Positions 8,454-16,884 of a DNA stretch of 30,181 nucleotides are shown here, piece by piece (within the stretch, counting starts at the first letter, position 1; each line of letters opens with the position of its first letter). A program made the translations under genes and the position numbers. Origin of the DNA: Treponema sp. UBA1233. Its GTDB lineage: Bacteria; Spirochaetota; Spirochaetia; Treponematales; Treponemataceae. The notes under the pieces are model-generated. The model saw only the letters and a list, made by a program, of their open reading frames with translations. It was not told the origin of the DNA and made no database searches. Where the stretch lies: the NCBI GenBank assembly GCA_002309305.1, contig DBWR01000070.1, positions 31,106 through 61,286 on the forward strand, written 5' to 3'.

Positions 8454-11400
8454 ATGGGGAAGCTAAAATCAGGGACCGTCAGTTTCGTCTGTCTTATTCT
8501 GTTTTGCTCAATTCAATTTGCATCATGCCAGTTTTTTAATCAGCCCGTAAGAGAATATCTTGAGTATTGGTCGTCCACATGTCAAGTGGGCAAAATGGAG
8601 TATGGTTCAGATTACACTTATTTGGATGACGTACCCCAGCTATCAGCAAAAGATTTTGTTGAAATAAGGCTCTATGCCGTAAACCCCCAGGGAATCCCGA
8701 TATTACAAAAAGCCACCGCACCTTCATCTGAACATTCATTTTCATTTCTGGACGAAGCCGGAAAAATTGTAGGATCCGAATATTCAGAAGAAGCTGTTGA
8801 ACCCACTTATGTAAGGATACGCACAAAACTGGAAGATGACACGGAAGGTCAAAAGATGACTCTGTCTGGCTGCCTCTGGCCGGAAAACAGAACTGAGTTT
8901 AGTGAAGCCGAATTAAAGGACTCGTATCCCCAAATGTTTTATTCAACTACATTCGTGCAGAATACACCTCCTGACAACATCAGCAACTTTCAGGTAATGA
9001 CAGATTTTTATCCGGAGACTCAAAAGGCATATTTACAATTTGAATATCCTGAACAAGACAAAAACAGAAACAAGAATTCAACATACGAAATTAAATGCTA
9101 TCTTCGCGAAAGTGACGGTAAGCTTTACTACAAGGATTCCAAGATACTGACGCTGGAAGACAACAAAAAACCAGGAGCACCAAGAAAAAAATTCTATTAC
9201 TACTTTGACAGTCAGGAAGACAACCTTTTGTCATACGAATACACAGTGCAAGTGACAGGCCCCCATGGACTCAAGCAGGAACTCCTTGCAACAGATCCCA
9301 GACTTGGCGTGTGTGTCCTTGTTGAACCCACCATCACTGTGATGGAAGAATTCAACGGTCTTAAAGATGAAGACGGATTTGAATGTATTGAGGTTCCGGA
9401 TAATTCTAGTGGCGTTTCATATGACATAACACCGGGACAGGCAGGAGATACTCTTACAGTTACAGTTGATGGCAGATCCTGCAGTACAAGCGGTACAGTA
9501 AGCGGAATAGGGCAGCATGAAATCAAGGTTGTTGCAAGCAGGATAAATGCCCGCTCTGTGACTGTCACAAAGAACATAAGGATCGTAAAGACACCGGACA
9601 AGGCGGAGTTTGAGTTTGGAAAAGAGTTCAATGAATGTGGACGTGATGCAGACGGTTATGGTTATATGGAAGTTGATTCAGTTACTGATGCAGTGACATA
9701 TAAGATTACCGCGCCGGAAGAAGGAACTACGCTTTCTGTTAAAATTAACGGCTCAGTTTCTGCTGAAATGTCTGAACCAAAAGAAGGGAGCCTTAACGTA
9801 AACCGTCATACCCTTGTTGCAACCGTACACAAGAAGTATTGCAATGATGTAACTGTAAGCGAAAAAGTCTGTGTTGCAAAGACACTTGAAGAACCTGTGT
9901 TCACGTTTAATCCTGATTTGACAGGAAATAAGGATGGTGATTTTGAATTCATAGAGATTGTGTCAGGAGACCTTTCATACAAACTGGAGCCTGTTGCCTA
10001 CGACAAGAACAATGGGGCAAAAGTTTCGGGCAGCATAGAAGACGTTGCCTTTGATGAGGTTTCGGTTAAGTCTGGAAACCTAGCGTTGGGTTCTTATACA
10101 TTCAGCGGTAAGGTGACAATGCCTTACATGACGGAAAAGACTTTTGAAAAGAAGATAAGCGTTATCCAAGCCTTGGATGTACCAGAGTTCATCTGTTCTG
10201 ACTTTACCGGAAATACAGACAACAATGGGTTTGAATACATAGAGATTGATCCGTCTGTTACGACTACAACTTCACTGGAGATAAAGGCTGGAGATGGATG
10301 TACGATTACAGGAACCTGTGGAAGCATTTCCATAGACAGCAGTACAAACTCCAAGACCATTAACCTCGGTACTGGAGATTATGAAATAAATGGAATTGTC
10401 CACAAAGAAAATTATCTTGACAAACCCTTTACCAAAAAAATAAAAGTAGTTGAATATTTGCAGGAACCGAAATTCGAATGTTCTGCCTTCAACGGCAAGA
10501 CAGATTCACAAGGTTGTAAATACATAGAAGTTAAAGATTCAAGCACAAAAGCCACATACACTGTAACAGCCGAATCAGAATGCACCATCACAGGAAGCTG
10601 CGGTTCAATTTCATTAAACAGCTCAAGCAATACAAAGTCAGTTAATATTGGGCCAAATGTAAATCCATATGAGGTAAGTGTAACTGTTCATAAGCCATAC
10701 TACAAAGACAGGACCTTTACAAAACTAATAAGAGTTATAGTTTCACTTGGGGACCCAATTATAAAATGCTCAAACTTGAACGGGGAAATATATAACGAAC
10801 ATGAATACATTGAAATACCGGAATCATTATCTTATGCATCGTATACCATTGAATCTGACTCAGGAAGTACGATTTCGGGAACAGACAATGGAAATGGTTT
10901 TAACAGCAGTACATATAACACGGTAACGCTATCTCTTGCACCAGGAGAACACATAATCAACGGAACAATAAAAAAGACAAACTATACGGACAAGACATTC
11001 ACAAAAAGACTAATGGTGGTTTATGAACTTACGGAACCGAAGATGGACATTTACACCATAGGAGGGGCAATCCACAAGGTTAGTGAAACTCATGATGCCG
11101 AAAACACAAGTTATTCTTCCTATGAAACCTACAATGTAAATCTTACTGCCGGTGGAACAGGAGAACTTAGTTATGAGTTTAGCGGTGTTGGTACTATTAC
11201 AGTTACGAAAAATGGTACTTCCATCGGAACAAGCGGTAAATTTGGCCTTGGTCCTCATAGCCTGTCGATTAAGGTGACAAATCCCGGACAAAAGCCTAAG
11301 ACATGCACTAAAGACGTTTACATACAGGGTATACTGTCGGATGTGACATGGAACTTTAGTGAAAATTCAAGTGGCACCGAAGACGGTTACACAGTCTATA

Positions 11401-12017
11401 AATTCAGCTATCTGACTTCCGAAAACATGTGGCTCAAGACTCCTGCAGGCAACACAGGAAACACTGTTTCAATATCTGGTTTTACTCCCGATGCAGAAGG
11501 AAAAGTCTACCTGTATCCGGACATAAAATATTCACTTTCGGTAAAGCAGACTAGGCTATATTGCAAGACTAAGTTCTCCACAAAGCTTGTCTCAATAAAA
11601 GTAAAGCCTGTAAAAGTAACCCTTGGAGCCTGCTCCTTGTACTGTGATTTTGATGATGCCGGGAAAACAAATGAAATCGCCGGAAAAGTACATATCGGTA
11701 AAAACGGCTCATTCGAAACACTCCGGGATTTTGGCGGCGGTACAGACTTCGCACAATACAAGTGGGACGAGTTTAAGAAAGAAATAAACCCCACTTACTA
11801 CCTGGAAAAGATTACGGACAACATCAGCTATAAGTCAAGCGGCATGTATGAGGACGATGGTTCAGGGGATGACGATATAGACGAAGTTGACACCTACGAA
11901 ACCCTGGCTAAACTGGCTGGAGATTACAGGGCTGGCAAAGAAGTAAAGATAGAGATATGGAATAATGACAGTTCGGAAAGGATGGGTCATAAGATTATGC
12001 TGAACCTCTCGGACTAG
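8454..12017 (+). CDS. Large repeat-containing lipoprotein B (paralogue of the previous gene)
   Basis: 1187 residues, function unknown. The signal peptide ends at FASC (Cys25), directly followed by QFFNQPVREYLEYW, nearly identical to lipoprotein A. The shared region runs to about residue 285. Repeats of about 93 residues then start near 291, 386, 482, 576, 669 and 764, each opening like EPKFECSAFNG, passing through YIEV/YIEI and closing with VHKxYYKDRTFTKxIxV. Two degenerate units and an acidic C-terminal domain (DDGSGDDDIDEVD) follow, ending in LSD. It therefore has about three more core repeats than its neighbour. The start ATG has GGAGAGAGAG upstream. A tandem duplication followed by repeat gain or loss is the simplest history. 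Confidence 0.82.
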   Translation: MGKLKSGTVSFVCLILFCSIQFASCQFFNQPVREYLEYWSSTCQVGKMEYGSDYTYLDDVPQLSAKDFVEIRLYAVNPQGIPILQKATAPSSEHSFSFLDEAGKIVGSEYSEEAVEPTYVRIRTKLEDDTEGQKMTLSGCLWPENRTEFSEAELKDSYPQMFYSTTFVQNTPPDNISNFQVMTDFYPETQKAYLQFEYPEQDKNRNKNSTYEIKCYLRESDGKLYYKDSKILTLEDNKKPGAPRKKFYYYFDSQEDNLLSYEYTVQVTGPHGLKQELLATDPRLGVCVLVEPTITVMEEFNGLKDEDGFECIEVPDNSSGVSYDITPGQAGDTLTVTVDGRSCSTSGTVSGIGQHEIKVVASRINARSVTVTKNIRIVKTPDKAEFEFGKEFNECGRDADGYGYMEVDSVTDAVTYKITAPEEGTTLSVKINGSVSAEMSEPKEGSLNVNRHTLVATVHKKYCNDVTVSEKVCVAKTLEEPVFTFNPDLTGNKDGDFEFIEIVSGDLSYKLEPVAYDKNNGAKVSGSIEDVAFDEVSVKSGNLALGSYTFSGKVTMPYMTEKTFEKKISVIQALDVPEFICSDFTGNTDNNGFEYIEIDPSVTTTTSLEIKAGDGCTITGTCGSISIDSSTNSKTINLGTGDYEINGIVHKENYLDKPFTKKIKVVEYLQEPKFECSAFNGKTDSQGCKYIEVKDSSTKATYTVTAESECTITGSCGSISLNSSSNTKSVNIGPNVNPYEVSVTVHKPYYKDRTFTKLIRVIVSLGDPIIKCSNLNGEIYNEHEYIEIPESLSYASYTIESDSGSTISGTDNGNGFNSSTYNTVTLSLAPGEHIINGTIKKTNYTDKTFTKRLMVVYELTEPKMDIYTIGGAIHKVSETHDAENTSYSSYETYNVNLTAGGTGELSYEFSGVGTITVTKNGTSIGTSGKFGLGPHSLSIKVTNPGQKPKTCTKDVYIQGILSDVTWNFSENSSGTEDGYTVYKFSYLTSENMWLKTPAGNTGNTVSISGFTPDAEGKVYLYPDIKYSLSVKQTRLYCKTKFSTKLVSIKVKPVKVTLGACSLYCDFDDAGKTNEIAGKVHIGKNGSFETLRDFGGGTDFAQYKWDEFKKEINPTYYLEKITDNISYKSSGMYEDDGSGDDDIDEVDTYETLAKLAGDYRAGKEVKIEIWNNDSSERMGHKIMLNLSD

Positions 12018-12033
12018 CGGGAAAAACAAATAA

Positions 12034-12062
12034 TTGAACTTTTTCCATAGTTGTGATATAAT
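12034..12062 (+). promoter_or_regulatory. murC promoter with extended -10
   Basis: TTGAAC (12034-12039), a 17-base spacer ending in TGA, then perfect TATAAT (12057-12062). The nearest suitably spaced purine for initiation is the A of the ATG at 12071. Confidence 0.8.
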
Positions 12063-12070
12063 TGTTATTT

Positions 12071-13588
12071 ATGGACGGGCAGAATATCATTCTTCCAAAA
12101 GATGTCAAAGGCATTCATATTCACTTTGTGGGAATCAAGGGGACCGGTATGGCGGCCCTTGTGGAAATCCTGCATGCCCGTGGTGCTATAATTAGCGGCA
12201 GCGACGTTTCAGAGCGTTTTTACACCGACGAGATTCTGGAAAAATATTCAATAAAGGCACTTCCGTTTTCAGAAGACAACATAACTGACGACATCAAGAT
12301 TGTAATATATTCAAGCGCATATTCGCCGGAAAAAAATCCAGATTTGATTGCCGCCGTTAAAAAGGGCGTTCCAATGCTTTTGTACAGTCAGGCTTTGGGT
12401 GAACTTTCGCGTTCATGCTGCAGCGTGGGCATATGCGGTGTCCATGGAAAAACATCCACAACCGGACTGACAGGAACCATACTTAAAAAACTTGACCTTT
12501 CTTCTCAAGTACTTGCGGGAAGCATCATTTCTTCATTCGGGCACAGCTGTACTATGACAAGCCGTAATGTCAGCTCTGAAAGTCCAAAGTATTTTGTTGC
12601 GGAAACCTGCGAGTACCAGCGTCATTTTATGGCATTCCATCCCAGTATAATAGTCCTTACTTCCGTGGAAAGCGACCATCAGGACTTTTATCCCAAATAC
12701 AATGACATACGTGATGCGTTTGTGGATTACATATGCCTTTTGCCTCAGGGCGGACACTTGATTTATTGTGCCGACGACAATGGGGCTGTTGAGGCTGCGG
12801 GACTTGCAAAAAACAGGAGGCCTGACATAAACCTGATTCCCTACGGAGAAAAAGCGGAGGGTGACTACAGGCTTAGTTTTGGAAGCATCAAGGGCGGAAG
12901 ACATTATTTTTCACTTCCGGCTGTAGGAGAAGTCGCAATACCTGTTCCCGGAAACCACACCGTAAGGAATGCATGTGCCGCAATTGCCGTATGCCGTGAG
13001 CTTTTAAAGACCGAGGGAAAAAATCCGGATGACCACACCGATGAAATAGCGGAAGCACTGCTGGATTTTTCAGGTGGAAAAAGAAGGAGTGAAATCGTAG
13101 GCAGGGCAGTTACCCCAAGCGGAAACAGGGTCATTTTCCTGGACGATTACGGCCACCATCCTACCGCCATAAAGACCACTCTTGCAGGCTACAGGGAATT
13201 TTACAAGGATTTCATGATTGTGGTGGATTTTATGAGCCACACATACACAAGAACCGCCGCCCTGCTTGAAGAATTTGCATCAAGTTTCAGTGACGCCGAT
13301 GTCGTGATAATCAACAAAATATATGGAAGCGCCCGGGAGGATGCGTCAAAGGCAAGCGTAACAGGTGAAATTCTGGCCGAACATGCCAAAAAATACCATA
13401 AAAACGTGATTTACGCCCCGGAATTTGAAGAAGCGGCACAAATTGGCATAGATATATTGAATAAAAAGCCCCTACAGGACTATTCAGAAGGCTATCTTTT
13501 TGTTACAATGGGAGCAGGAGATAACTGGAAGGTTGGTTCTTCCATTTTAAAGGCTTTTAAACCAGAACCGGAGGTGCATTCAAATTGA
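12071..13588 (+). CDS. murC: UDP-N-acetylmuramate--L-alanine ligase (MurC)
   Basis: Cytoplasmic ATP-dependent ligase that adds L-Ala to UDP-MurNAc, the first peptide step of peptidoglycan. 505 residues. Seen: N-terminal UDP-binding Rossmann motif HFVGIKGTGMAAL; ATP-binding GVHGKTSTT (residues about 123-131); the metal-site region ETCEYQRHF and SDHQDF; and the C-terminal DDYGHHPTAI (358-367) with SHTYTRT. The related Mpl family is less likely because of the DDYGHHP form and the length. A TTG nine bases upstream is rejected as a start because it overlaps the -10. No Shine-Dalgarno precedes the ATG, which fits a leaderless mRNA. Its stop overlaps the yicC start. Confidence 0.87.
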   Translation: MDGQNIILPKDVKGIHIHFVGIKGTGMAALVEILHARGAIISGSDVSERFYTDEILEKYSIKALPFSEDNITDDIKIVIYSSAYSPEKNPDLIAAVKKGVPMLLYSQALGELSRSCCSVGICGVHGKTSTTGLTGTILKKLDLSSQVLAGSIISSFGHSCTMTSRNVSSESPKYFVAETCEYQRHFMAFHPSIIVLTSVESDHQDFYPKYNDIRDAFVDYICLLPQGGHLIYCADDNGAVEAAGLAKNRRPDINLIPYGEKAEGDYRLSFGSIKGGRHYFSLPAVGEVAIPVPGNHTVRNACAAIAVCRELLKTEGKNPDDHTDEIAEALLDFSGGKRRSEIVGRAVTPSGNRVIFLDDYGHHPTAIKTTLAGYREFYKDFMIVVDFMSHTYTRTAALLEEFASSFSDADVVIINKIYGSAREDASKASVTGEILAEHAKKYHKNVIYAPEFEEAAQIGIDILNKKPLQDYSEGYLFVTMGAGDNWKVGSSILKAFKPEPEVHSN

Positions 13589-14454
13589 ACAGTATGACCG
13601 GTTACGGCTATAAAGAAGCCGTGGTGGAAGATACCCAGATAAGTGTTGAAATTCGGTCCGTGAACAGTCGTTTTCTGGATCTGAACGTAAACCTTCCGTC
13701 CTTTCTGAATATACTTGAAAAGCGTATCCGGCAGATGATCGGAAACCAAGTCGTCCGCGGCAAGGTGGATGTTACGATAAGAGTAAGGGATTTAACGACA
13801 AACGCCGTTATTTCCGCCGATCCAAAGGCAGCCGTCATGTACAGGGATGCTTTTGTTTCTGTTGCCAAGGCTTTGGGTATGGAAGAAAAAGACGTTCCGC
13901 TGGAACTGATAATTCAGCAGGAGGGTGTTTTAAATGTAAGCCATGAATATGATGCTGAATCTTACTGGCACAAAATACAGACCGTATTCGAGCCGGTGTT
14001 CGCTCAGTTTGTGGAAGATAGGAAACGGGAGGGGGAAAACCTAAAGGTAGATTTACTGCATAAACTGGATGTGCTTGATGAATGTGCGGCTTTCTTTAAG
14101 GAATGGCAGCCCAAGATGGAGGAGCGGTTCAAGGAAATCATAAGCAAAAAATTCCATGAACTTCTTGACGACCATGTGGACGAAAACAAGATTCTGGAAG
14201 AAACGGCCTCAATGCTGGTCAAGTATACCATAAATGAAGAAATCATTCGTCTTCATAGCCACCTTACGGCTTTACGCAAGGAAATGACGGAGGACCCTGT
14301 GCCAGGTAAAAGGATTGACTTTATCTGTCAGGAGGCCAACCGCGAAATAAATACCATAGGAAGCAAAAATCAGTTTACTGAGATTGGTTCCGTTGTTGTG
14401 CAAGCTAAAGATGCTCTTGAGAATATCAGGGAGCAATCGAAGAACGTAGAATAA
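13585..14454 (+). CDS. yicC: YicC-family protein (putative endoribonuclease)
   Basis: 289 residues, the family's usual size. The N-terminus MNSMTGYGYKEA and SVNSRFLDLNVNLP are hallmark YicC sequences. The C-terminal DUF1732-type part includes GKRIDFICQEANREINTIGSK and ends VVQAKDALENIREQSKNVE. The family is linked to RNA cleavage and stationary-phase survival; the substrate here cannot be inferred. The start is TTG at 13585, not ATG at 13594: GGAGGTG (13569-13575) is correctly spaced only for TTG, and family members begin M-x-SMTGYG. TTGA overlaps the murC stop by four bases, so translation is probably coupled. Confidence 0.92.
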   Translation: MNSMTGYGYKEAVVEDTQISVEIRSVNSRFLDLNVNLPSFLNILEKRIRQMIGNQVVRGKVDVTIRVRDLTTNAVISADPKAAVMYRDAFVSVAKALGMEEKDVPLELIIQQEGVLNVSHEYDAESYWHKIQTVFEPVFAQFVEDRKREGENLKVDLLHKLDVLDECAAFFKEWQPKMEERFKEIISKKFHELLDDHVDENKILEETASMLVKYTINEEIIRLHSHLTALRKEMTEDPVPGKRIDFICQEANREINTIGSKNQFTEIGSVVVQAKDALENIREQSKNVE

Positions 14455-14466
14455 AGGAGAAACAAT

Positions 14467-15534
14467 ATGTTCTGTTCTAAGAAAATGAAAGTGATCGCTG
14501 GAATTGCTTTTGTACTGTCACAGACCTTGTCTGTGTTCGCCGCCGACCCGTTTGCTGAATACAATGTCAGCGACAGTGACATAGCCGAATATTTCTTCTA
14601 TGAAGAAGACAGTGCTATTGAGTTGGCTAGTGTTGATGGCACTTTGACCGAAGTCAAGACTGTTGAAGATGGAGAGGATATTCCATATTCAGAATACCGT
14701 GCATTTACAAATTCTGATGTTTCAATGGTATACTATCCTTCAGAATTCTCTACAGCCGACACAAAGGAAGGCCGCTTTGAGCTTGGAAGCCAGCTGTTCG
14801 CATTTACCACAGATCCTGCTGATGACATTGCATTTGACAGCAAGTGGTATTCATTCAACTCAGGTGATGCCCAGTACCTTCTGACTCTTGCAAAGACAGC
14901 TGCAGAAGATGAACAGCTTTATGCCTATGTAATCTATGACATTACAAACACAGACGACATCAAACTGTATTACAAGAAGACACTCTCACAGTCAGGTGAT
15001 CCAATCGTTGGCAAATACAAGGGTGAGCCAGTATTCGTAGTAGTTCAGGAAGGAGAACTTTCTCCATATGTAGCAGAAGCATACGGATTTACAGAAACAG
15101 GAATCCAGAAGGTTTCAGAAGACTATTATGCATTTGACTGGTCTTCAGATTCAATCATCCGCGCCGCTAAGAGGGCAAATCCAAACAACTACGCTGATGA
15201 TGACTACATCGAAACAATCGGTACAATCACAGACGAAGAAGAAAACTCATATCTCTTCGTGTTTGACCGCCACCTGAACAAGAACCACACAAAGGCTTCA
15301 AACAGCCTCCTCGTATTCTATGGACAGAGGCTCTTGGGCTATTATCCGACAATCAACAAGATTCCTGTAATCGCAGCAGCTGGAGAAGAAGGAGAAGAGG
15401 CTTCAACAGAAGGTTCAACAATCCTTTACTGGCCAAATGTTCCGGAAGAAGAAGGCAATGCTGTTGACTTTGCTCAGGGACTTCCACGCTCAATCTACGT
15501 AATGGAAGATTCACATAACTTCGTTCAGTACTAA
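14467..15534 (+). CDS. Exported acidic protein of unknown function
   Basis: 355 residues. Signal peptide with a basic N-terminus, a hydrophobic core (VIAGIAFVLSQTLSVFA) and a likely signal-peptidase I cut after SVFA (residue 25); no lipobox. The mature protein is rich in Asp, Glu, Tyr and Ser and predicted largely beta, with no Cys and no known motif that I recognise. It includes an acidic stretch near residue 305 (GEEGEEAS). AAAGGAG precedes the ATG, 12 bases after yicC, so it is the last gene of the murC-yicC operon. A strong terminator follows. It is probably a soluble periplasmic protein; a link to cell-wall metabolism is suggested only by its neighbours. Confidence 0.78.
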   Translation: MFCSKKMKVIAGIAFVLSQTLSVFAADPFAEYNVSDSDIAEYFFYEEDSAIELASVDGTLTEVKTVEDGEDIPYSEYRAFTNSDVSMVYYPSEFSTADTKEGRFELGSQLFAFTTDPADDIAFDSKWYSFNSGDAQYLLTLAKTAAEDEQLYAYVIYDITNTDDIKLYYKKTLSQSGDPIVGKYKGEPVFVVVQEGELSPYVAEAYGFTETGIQKVSEDYYAFDWSSDSIIRAAKRANPNNYADDDYIETIGTITDEEENSYLFVFDRHLNKNHTKASNSLLVFYGQRLLGYYPTINKIPVIAAAGEEGEEASTEGSTILYWPNVPEEEGNAVDFAQGLPRSIYVMEDSHNFVQY

Positions 15535-15556
15535 TCAGTCTGAATGAGTTTTTGGG

Positions 15557-15594
15557 TGCCAGGGGTTGTAACGATTCCTGGCATTATTTTTTTG
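15557..15594 (+). terminator. Intrinsic terminator of the murC operon
   Basis: TGCCAGG (15557-15563) pairs with CCTGGCA (15577-15583) and is followed by TTATTTTTTT. It sits 22 bases after the exported-protein stop. Confidence 0.88.
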
Positions 15595-15612
15595 TCTTGA
15601 ATGGAGGTATGC

Positions 15613-16182
15613 ATGGCTGTAGAAAACTATTTTGTTCCATCTGGCAGGGAAATCAGGATTGCCATAAGCGGAAAATCAGGCTGCGGTAATACCACCGTCA
15701 GTTCTCTTCTTGCAGAAAGGCTTGGTGTTAAGCTGATTAACTTTACTTTCAGGCAGCTTGCGGCAGAAAAGGGGATGACTCTTGCCCAGGTAATTGACAA
15801 TGCCAAAACCGACGATTCATACGACATTGCGGTGGACACAAGGCAGGTAGAACTTGCACGGGAACAGAGCTGCGTTTTGGGAAGCCGTCTTGCAATCTGG
15901 ATGCTCAAGGAAGCCGACTTAAAGGTATATCTGTGGGCTGATGATGATGTAAGGGCAAACCGCATCTTGACCCGCGAAGGTGGAGACCTTGAGGAAATCA
16001 AGGCGTTTACCCGCATGAGGGACAGTGAGGATTCAAGGCGCTACATGAAGCTCTACGGAATCGACAACAGTAGCTATGATTTTGTAGATTTGGTGGTGGA
16101 CACAACAAAGCATCTGCCCGATGAAATTGTTGAATTGATTTTACAAAAGGCTTTGGAAAAAGGTTTGGTTGAAAAAAAATAA
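15613..16182 (+). CDS. Cytidylate kinase-like P-loop protein
   Basis: 189 residues. P-loop GKSGCGNTT (residues 20-28) in an IRIAISGKSGCGN context typical of the compact (archaeal-type) cytidylate kinase family. NMP-binding region with VDTRQVELAREQSCVLGSRLA. Lid-like RILTREGGDLEE with DSRRYMKLYGID, where the arginines probably contact phosphates. Expected reaction: ATP plus CMP/dCMP to ADP plus CDP, but this subgroup also contains members of unproven specificity. I place the start at 15613, not the ATG at 15601, because that upstream ATG forms part of the ribosome-binding site GGAGGT (15603-15608). No promoter is obvious between the preceding terminator and the start, so transcription may depend on read-through. 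Confidence 0.82.
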   Translation: MAVENYFVPSGREIRIAISGKSGCGNTTVSSLLAERLGVKLINFTFRQLAAEKGMTLAQVIDNAKTDDSYDIAVDTRQVELAREQSCVLGSRLAIWMLKEADLKVYLWADDDVRANRILTREGGDLEEIKAFTRMRDSEDSRRYMKLYGIDNSSYDFVDLVVDTTKHLPDEIVELILQKALEKGLVEKK

Positions 16183-16226
16183 GGCATCCTGAAAATTCCG
16201 TGTTGTAATTTCCAGAATGCCTTTTT
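16171..16226. terminator. Bidirectional terminator between convergent genes
   Basis: AAGGCATCCTGAAAATT (16181-16197) pairs with AATTTCCAGAATGCCTT (16207-16223) with two mismatches. A T run follows on + (16222-16226), and the A run at 16172-16179 gives a T run on -. It lies between the kinase-like gene and leuD. Confidence 0.82.
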
Positions 16227-16240
16227 GCCTGGTTTTAGCA

Positions 16241-16774
16241 TCAGTACTTTTTATCTGCGTAGCCGATCCAGCCTTCGTTTTCTACAAGGGCTTTCTCAAA
16301 TCCTTCCAGAGTGAACGGATAGCTTTTGGACAGGCTTCCGGCAATGAGCTTGACCTTCCAGGTGCCGTCTTCTTTCTGTTCAATCTTACACTGTGTATCT
16401 TTGCTGGAGAATGTGCGGAACATGTCATCGATATCCTTTTTGCTCATGTCAAGCGCAAGGAGTCCGCAGTTGTACATGTTCTGCCTGAATATGCGGGCAA
16501 AGTTCACTGCAATTACAGTGTAAATGCCGTTGACTTCCAGTGCCCATGGAGCATGCTCACGGCTTGAGCCGCAACCGAAGTTTTCCCTAGTGATGATGAC
16601 CCTCTTTCCGCTTACATCGGTCTTTGGATTAAAACCGTCAAGCTTCAGGTCTTCCAAAAGGTATGGCTGCAGAGCCTGCTTGGTGTTTTCCGTCAGGTAT
16701 TTTGCAGGAATAATCTCGTCAGTGTTGATATCTGAACGATCCAGGAAAAGAACATCTCCGCCAAACTGTTTCAT
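16241..16774 (-). CDS. leuD: 3-isopropylmalate dehydratase small subunit
   Basis: 177 residues. Swivel-domain subunit that pairs with LeuC to convert 2-isopropylmalate to 3-isopropylmalate in leucine synthesis. Signatures: DRSDINTDEIIPAKYL and NFGCGSSREHAPWAL, the substrate-binding loop. The short length and sequence fit the archaeal/clostridial-type LeuD. A longer reading from TTG at 16804 exists, but GAGGG about 6 bases before the ATG at 16774 supports the shorter form. leuA and leuB are not nearby, so a related substrate (homoaconitate, citramalate or dimethylmalate) cannot be excluded from sequence alone. Confidence 0.88.
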   Translation of the reverse strand: MKQFGGDVLFLDRSDINTDEIIPAKYLTENTKQALQPYLLEDLKLDGFNPKTDVSGKRVIITRENFGCGSSREHAPWALEVNGIYTVIAVNFARIFRQNMYNCGLLALDMSKKDIDDMFRTFSSKDTQCKIEQKEDGTWKVKLIAGSLSKSYPFTLEGFEKALVENEGWIGYADKKY

Positions 16775-16835
16775 TTTTTCCCTCTTAATATTTGAGCCCT
16801 TCAAAATTCCTCGTCATTGAAAGGCGTTTATTTAT

Positions 16836-16855
16836 GGACAGCACCAGGGCTGCCC
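16836..16855 (-). other. Hairpin between leuC and leuD
   Basis: In the 110-base leuC-leuD gap, seven bases (GGGCAGC on the minus strand) can pair with GCTGTCC around a 6-base loop. No T run follows, so it is not a standard terminator; it may set leuC:leuD mRNA ratio or processing. Confidence 0.45.
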
Positions 16856-16884
16856 CTTGTTTCACTACACTATAAAGGACTGAA

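Noticed and set aside
12062..12070. Upstream TTG start for murC
   Set aside because: It begins on the last base of the perfect TATAAT and cannot be within the transcript.
16217..16567. 116-codon + strand ORF after the kinase-like gene
   Set aside because: Antisense to leuD and starting inside the bidirectional terminator.
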